From positions 1 to 7,510 of the forward strand of contig JAIRMX010000188.1 of assembly GCA_031258375.1 (NCBI GenBank): 7,510 bases of DNA, read 5' to 3'. Below are positions 4,305-7,510 of the stretch, one piece after another. Origin of the DNA: Elusimicrobiota bacterium. Lineage in GTDB: Bacteria; Elusimicrobiota; Elusimicrobia; Elusimicrobiales; Elusimicrobiaceae. A program made the position numbers and the translations under genes. How positions within the stretch are numbered: the first letter of the stretch is position 1; every line of letters begins with the position of its first letter. Below the pieces are notes generated by a model. The model made no database searches. It was not told where the DNA came from and saw nothing but the letters and a program-made list of their open reading frames with translations.

Positions 4305-5114
4305 CTAAATTCTATACCTTTTTGCAATAATATCCCAAGCTTCCAAAGCCGTTTCCACAAGGTAAAACCTGTCGTAGGCGGATATTACGCCGTACTCGGT
4401 TATTTTATTAAAACTAAAAACTTCCTCCCAGAATTTTTTTCCTACTAAGATTATGGGAATATTGGTTTTTTTGCCGGTTTGAACGAGCGTCAGAATTTCA
4501 AAAGTTTCGTCAAGCGTTCCATATCCGCCCGGAAAAACCACCACGGCTTTAGACCTGATTATAAGATGCATTTTGCGTATCGCAAAATAGTGGAATAAAA
4601 ACGACAAGCCTTTCGTTATATAGCGATTTGGACGCTGTTCCATCGGCAAAGTAATATTGAAACCTATGCTCTTGCCGCCGGCCTCAAAAGCTCCTCTGTT
4701 AGCCGCCTCCATAATGCCCGGACCGCCGCCCGTAACCACCGCAAAGCGCCCTCGCCCTTTTTCTACAACCAAACGTCCGAAGTTGCGCGCCTCGTCGTAA
4801 TATTTTGAAAGTTTGCTCAGTCCGCGCGCTTCCTTAAGTTTTTGAAATATTTTTTTGTCGTTCGGTTTAGTTTTATGCAATACCTCAAGTTTCGAAATCC
4901 TTCCGGCGGATCCGGCGGCGTCCGTTATTCTCGCGCTGCCAAAACACACTATATCTTCGTATATTTTATTTTTTTGCAGAATTACTTCGGGTTTCAAAAG
5001 TTCAAGCTGAAGTCTTACTGCGCGCGTTGCGTCGCTTTTTAAAAAATTAAGGTCTTCATACGCTTTTTTGTATGAGTCAAAAGTTTTTTTATGCGGATTA
5101 TTTTTTGTCGCCAT
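4305..5114 (-). CDS. LOG-family (TIGR00730) nucleotide phosphoribohydrolase
   Basis: A 269-residue Rossmann-fold protein with both LOG signatures: GGGPGIMEAANRGAF (from residue 129) and PGGYGTLDE (195-203, with E203 as the expected catalytic glutamate). Between them lies 'FAIRKMHL', matching the conserved Arg-Lys region. LOG enzymes cleave nucleoside 5'-monophosphates, classically cytokinin riboside monophosphate, into free base and ribose 5-phosphate. Many bacterial members act on AMP or have unclear substrates. The N-terminal ~120 residues are an extension before the core, as in the longer bacterial subgroup; plain LOG proteins are 180-220 residues. The ATG lies inside the end of dxs with a 17-bp overlap, and the only ribosome-binding hint is GGGA about 9 bases upstream, which suggests translational coupling to dxs. 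The operon ends at the strong hairpin at 4226-4253. The family is certain; the substrate is not. Confidence 0.9.
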   Translation of the reverse strand: MATKNNPHKKTFDSYKKAYEDLNFLKSDATRAVRLQLELLKPEVILQKNKIYEDIVCFGSARITDAAGSAGRISKLEVLHKTKPNDKKIFQKLKEARGLSKLSKYYDEARNFGRLVVEKGRGRFAVVTGGGPGIMEAANRGAFEAGGKSIGFNITLPMEQRPNRYITKGLSFLFHYFAIRKMHLIIRSKAVVVFPGGYGTLDETFEILTLVQTGKKTNIPIILVGKKFWEEVFSFNKITEYGVISAYDRFYLVETALEAWDIIAKRYRI

Positions 5115-6975
5115 TATTTTTTCCCGTTTTTTTTAATTTCTTAAGAACGGCCGCGGCTATCTTAGCGGCCGATATTCCTACTTCGTCGTAAAGTTCGCTT
5201 TGCTTTGCATGTTCGACGAAAACGTCTTTAATGCCAAGCCGCGTTAAATCGGCTTTTAAATCATTATCGGACATATATTCCAAAACCGCCGAACCAAAAC
5301 CTCCGCAAAGCATATTATCCTCCGCGGTAAACATTACGCGCGAAAGCGAAGCGGCCTCTTTTATCGCCGCGCCGTCGAGCGGTTTGGCAAAGCGCATATT
5401 AATTACTCCGCAGTCTATTCCTTGTTCGGCAAGCATCTCGGCCGCCTCTTTTGAAGGAGTCACCGTATTTCCAAGCGCAAGGATATTCGCATCGGAACCT
5501 TTCTTAAGGCACAGCGCCTTGCCTATCGGTATTTCCTTTAGTTCCTCGTCCATATTCGCGCCGAAGCCGCCGCCGCGGGGATATCTCAAAATAAAAGGCT
5601 TGCCGCAATAAACGCCGGTTTTAAGCATATGCTGCAATTCGTTTTCATCGGCGGGTGCGGCTATAATAATACCCGGAACGCTGCGAAACAGACTTATGTC
5701 GAACACGCCGTGATGCGTGGGGCCGTCCTCGCCCACAACGCCGGCTCTGTCCAGCGCGAAAACTACGGGCAGGTTTTGCAAAGCCACGTCCTGCTGTATT
5801 TGGTCGTAGCAGCGCTGCGCAAAAGAAGAATAAACCGCAAACACCGGCTTTATGCCCTGCGCGGCGAGGCCGGCCGCAAAAGTTGCGCCGTGCTCTTCGG
5901 CTATGCCGACGTCGTAATATCTGCTGGGGAATTTCTCTCTAAAAACGTTAAGGCCGGTGCCTTCCGGCATTGCGGCGGTTATAGCCGTAATGCTTTCGTC
6001 TTTTTCGGCAAGTTTTATCAAAGCCTGCGAAAACGCGTTTGTAAAAGTTATTCTGTCGCTGGAGCTTATAGTCTCTCCCGTTTCCGCGTCAAAAACGCCA
6101 AGCCCGTGAAATTTCGCGGGTTTTTTTTCGGCGGGCGCATAGCCTTTGCCCTTTCTCGTTACGGTATGCAGTATAACCGGGCCGCAAATGTCTTTAACCT
6201 GTTTTAAAATATTTACCATACCGTTAACGTCGTTTCCGTTTACCGGCCCGTAATATTTAAAACCCATTTCTCCAAACAGCGCGTCGGAAAATAAAATCGA
6301 CCGCGCCGCCCTTTTGGCTATTTTTACGGCGTTGTTGCTGATTTTGCTCATAAACTGCTCGGCGCGGCTTTCGGCTATAAGCATATATTTTTTCGTCATC
6401 AACTTTGTCAAAAACGAGCCGAGCGCGCCCACGCGTTCAGATATGAACATTTGATTGTCGTTAAGTATTACCAGCAAGTTCGTCTTTAGCTGGCCTGCGT
6501 TTTGCAGCGCCTCGTAAGTCATTCCGCCCGTCATAGAGCCGTCGGCGACCACGGCGATTACCTTATTGTTTTCTTTTTTTTGGTCGCGCGCCATTGCCAT
6601 ACCCAGCGCGGCTGAAAGCGCGGTTGAAGCGTGTCCCGCGCCGAAAGCGTCATACTCGGATTCGTAAATTTTCAAAAACCCGCTTAATCCGTTTTTTTTG
6701 CGCAGAGTTTTGAATTTATCAAGACGTCCGGTTAATATTTTATGGGCGTAAGCCTGATGGCCGGTGTCAAAAACGATTTTATCTTTAGGCGTGTCAAAAA
6801 CATAATGCAGCGCCGTAATTAAATCCACCGCGCCGAGGCTTGAGCCGAGATGTCCGCCGGTTTTGCTTACGGTTTTTATTATGACTTTGCGTATCTCTTC
6901 GCATAAATCGGCAAGCAGCGCCGGGTCCATAAGACGCAGTTGCTGCGGAGATGTGATTTTATCCAGTATTTTCAT
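5098..6975 (-). CDS. dxs: 1-deoxy-D-xylulose-5-phosphate synthase
   Basis: DXS condenses pyruvate and glyceraldehyde 3-phosphate to DXP, the entry step of the MEP isoprenoid pathway, and also feeds thiamine and pyridoxal synthesis. With the ATG at 6975 the protein has 625 residues, typical for the family. Visible landmarks in order: 'GGHLGSSLG' (about 40-48), 'FDTGHQAYAHKILTGR', the ThDP/Mg site 'ADGSMTGG' (about 144-151) with 'LNDNQMFIS' (about 172), and 'KFHGLG' (about 288). The pyrimidine-domain glutamate follows in 'DVGIAEEHGATFAAG' (about 355-369), then 'DRAGVVGEDGPTHHG' (about 409-423). The frame opens 6 codons earlier with a TTG (6993), but MKILDKITSPQQL fits the family start and neither start has a clear ribosome-binding site. 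It forms an overlapping operon with the LOG gene. The gene looks intact and is more G/C-rich than the surrounding spacers. Confidence 0.97.
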   Translation of the reverse strand: MKILDKITSPQQLRLMDPALLADLCEEIRKVIIKTVSKTGGHLGSSLGAVDLITALHYVFDTPKDKIVFDTGHQAYAHKILTGRLDKFKTLRKKNGLSGFLKIYESEYDAFGAGHASTALSAALGMAMARDQKKENNKVIAVVADGSMTGGMTYEALQNAGQLKTNLLVILNDNQMFISERVGALGSFLTKLMTKKYMLIAESRAEQFMSKISNNAVKIAKRAARSILFSDALFGEMGFKYYGPVNGNDVNGMVNILKQVKDICGPVILHTVTRKGKGYAPAEKKPAKFHGLGVFDAETGETISSSDRITFTNAFSQALIKLAEKDESITAITAAMPEGTGLNVFREKFPSRYYDVGIAEEHGATFAAGLAAQGIKPVFAVYSSFAQRCYDQIQQDVALQNLPVVFALDRAGVVGEDGPTHHGVFDISLFRSVPGIIIAAPADENELQHMLKTGVYCGKPFILRYPRGGGFGANMDEELKEIPIGKALCLKKGSDANILALGNTVTPSKEAAEMLAEQGIDCGVINMRFAKPLDGAAIKEAASLSRVMFTAEDNMLCGGFGSAVLEYMSDNDLKADLTRLGIKDVFVEHAKQSELYDEVGISAAKIAAAVLKKLKKTGKNNGDKK

Positions 6976-7014
6976 ATGTTTTTGAATTGTCAATTATCAA
7001 AATCGTTTTTTTAT

Positions 7015-7020
7015 ATTTTA
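7015..7020 (-). promoter_or_regulatory. Possible extended -10 box for the dxs operon
   Basis: On the minus strand the sequence reads TGATAAAAT, a TGn extended -10 with TAAAAT at plus 7015-7020, about 40 bp before the dxs ATG. No good -35 box is visible. A perfect TTGACA occurs at 6988-6993, but it is too close to the start codon to act as the dxs -35 box. The assignment is weak because the region is A/T-rich. Confidence 0.28.
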
Positions 7021-7065
7021 TCAAAATATTGCGTCGCGTCTTTTCGCGTATCGAAATATTGCTTC
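7019..7065. repeat. Pair of 17-bp near-identical direct repeats upstream of dxs
   Basis: TATCAAAATATTGCGTC (7019-7035) and TATCGAAATATTGCTTC (7049-7065) match at 15 of 17 positions and are offset by exactly 30 bp, close to three helical turns. They lie between the end of the upstream ATPase gene and the dxs start, overlapping the possible -10 region. They could be paired binding sites or a small local duplication. Confidence 0.5.
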
Positions 7066-7094
7066 AACTACGTTAACGAAATTCGTTTGCGGCG

Positions 7095-7510
7095 TTAATT
7101 CCACAATAAAGGAATGGGAATAACGTAGTTGTCTTTCTTAACTTGCAAAACGTTTTCTCCGCCGTATAGAACGATGCCGATTATTTTTTTATTTTTAGCG
7201 ACGTTATTTCTAAACCACTCTATATGTTTGAAATCGAGGAAGTTTGCCGTTTCGCCCGATTTAACTTCTATTGCGATTAATTTGTCGCCCGGGCATTCTA
7301 TTATAAAATCAATCTCTCTTTTATTTCTGTCGCGGTAATGATAGAGTTTATAATCGTCGCTCAGCCCCGCCTGTGCGGACAATTCGTTAAACACGAAAGT
7401 TTCTATAAGTTTGCCGCTTTTATCGCTATTTAATAAAACTTCGCTTTGTTCCCATCCTAAAACCGAAGCCATAATCCCGGTATCCGTAGCAAAAAATTTG
7501 TCCCTTTTTG
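7095..7510 (-). CDS. DUF4143-domain ATPase, C-terminal part only
   Basis: The frame enters from the right edge and provides the last 137 residues. It opens with 'KFFATDTGIMASVLGW', matching the 'K.YF.DTGL...L' motif that starts DUF4143 (PF13635). It then shows 'LIETFVFNEL' and a PD-(D/E)XK-like core 'DRNKREIDFII' plus 'LIAIEVKSG' (E-x-D and E-x-K). The family is the same as the ATPase at 469-1677, but the sequence is clearly different (for example the end is IPIPLLWN), so this is a distinct paralogue, not a recent copy. The AAA_14 part with Walker motifs should lie beyond the window. The stop is about 120 bp upstream of the dxs start on the same strand; no clear terminator separates them, so read-through into dxs is possible. 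Confidence 0.88.
   Translation of the reverse strand, partial: KRDKFFATDTGIMASVLGWEQSEVLLNSDKSGKLIETFVFNELSAQAGLSDDYKLYHYRDRNKREIDFIIECPGDKLIAIEVKSGETANFLDFKHIEWFRNNVAKNKKIIGIVLYGGENVLQVKKDNYVIPIPLLWN

Noticed and set aside
5231..6207. Long open frames on the plus strand opposite dxs
   Set aside because: They are antisense to a well-conserved enzyme gene and arise from its codon bias; their translations have no recognisable domain.
1..7510. CRISPR array, integrase, transposase or toxin-antitoxin pair
   Set aside because: No regularly spaced repeats, no recombinase motifs and no paired small toxin/antitoxin genes were found on either strand.

Overview
The window is an AT-rich bacterial chromosome segment with modest gene density, long A/T-rich spacers and visible gene decay. 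The MEP-pathway gene dxs, a tRNA-Gly with no encoded CCA, a very short lysine-rich histone-H1-like protein and two AAA/DUF4143 ATPases would fit a host-associated member of the Elusimicrobiota (Endomicrobium-like). That placement is an inference from gene content and style; no marker in the window proves it.

Left part (1-2361, all minus strand). In transcription order: an intact yraN (UPF0102 nuclease-fold protein), a C-terminal remnant of a DUF2207 membrane protein, a complete AAA_14/DUF4143 ATPase with its own promoter inside a 23-bp perfect inverted repeat, a duplicated scrap of the yraN 3' end, an N-terminal remnant of DUF2207, and the first 39 codons of a polysaccharide flippase. The two DUF2207 pieces lie in permuted order (C-terminal piece upstream, N-terminal piece downstream) on either side of the ATPase. 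A 41-bp direct repeat (39 identical, 32 of them contiguous), made of the yraN tail plus the DUF2207 ribosome-binding region, marks both junctions. The simplest reading is a tandem duplication of yraN-tail/DUF2207 followed by complementary deletions, with the ATPase cassette left between them.

Middle part (2362-4260). A gene-poor spacer of about 600 bp holds hairpins and what look like worn copies of a dispersed repeat. It is followed on the plus strand by tRNA-Gly(CCC), a membrane-anchored protein with a C-terminal CBM48/AMPK-beta-like domain and a clear intrinsic terminator. Next is a 40-residue, half-lysine DNA-binding-type protein. Its promoter carries a perfect dyad of the TACAnnTGTA type recognised by BlaI/MecI/CopY repressors, sitting exactly between the -35 and -10 boxes.

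Right part (4226-7510, minus strand). A long hairpin acts as a shared terminator between the lysine-rich gene and a convergent dxs-LOG operon. dxs (1-deoxy-D-xylulose-5-phosphate synthase) overlaps the start of a LOG-family phosphoribohydrolase gene by 17 bp, so the two are probably translationally coupled. A second, different DUF4143 ATPase enters from the right edge and stops about 100 bp upstream of dxs.

The points most worth following up are the permuted DUF2207/ATPase locus with its repeats, the palindromic ATPase promoter and the MecI-like operator over the lysine-rich gene. I did not find a clearly new multi-gene system.
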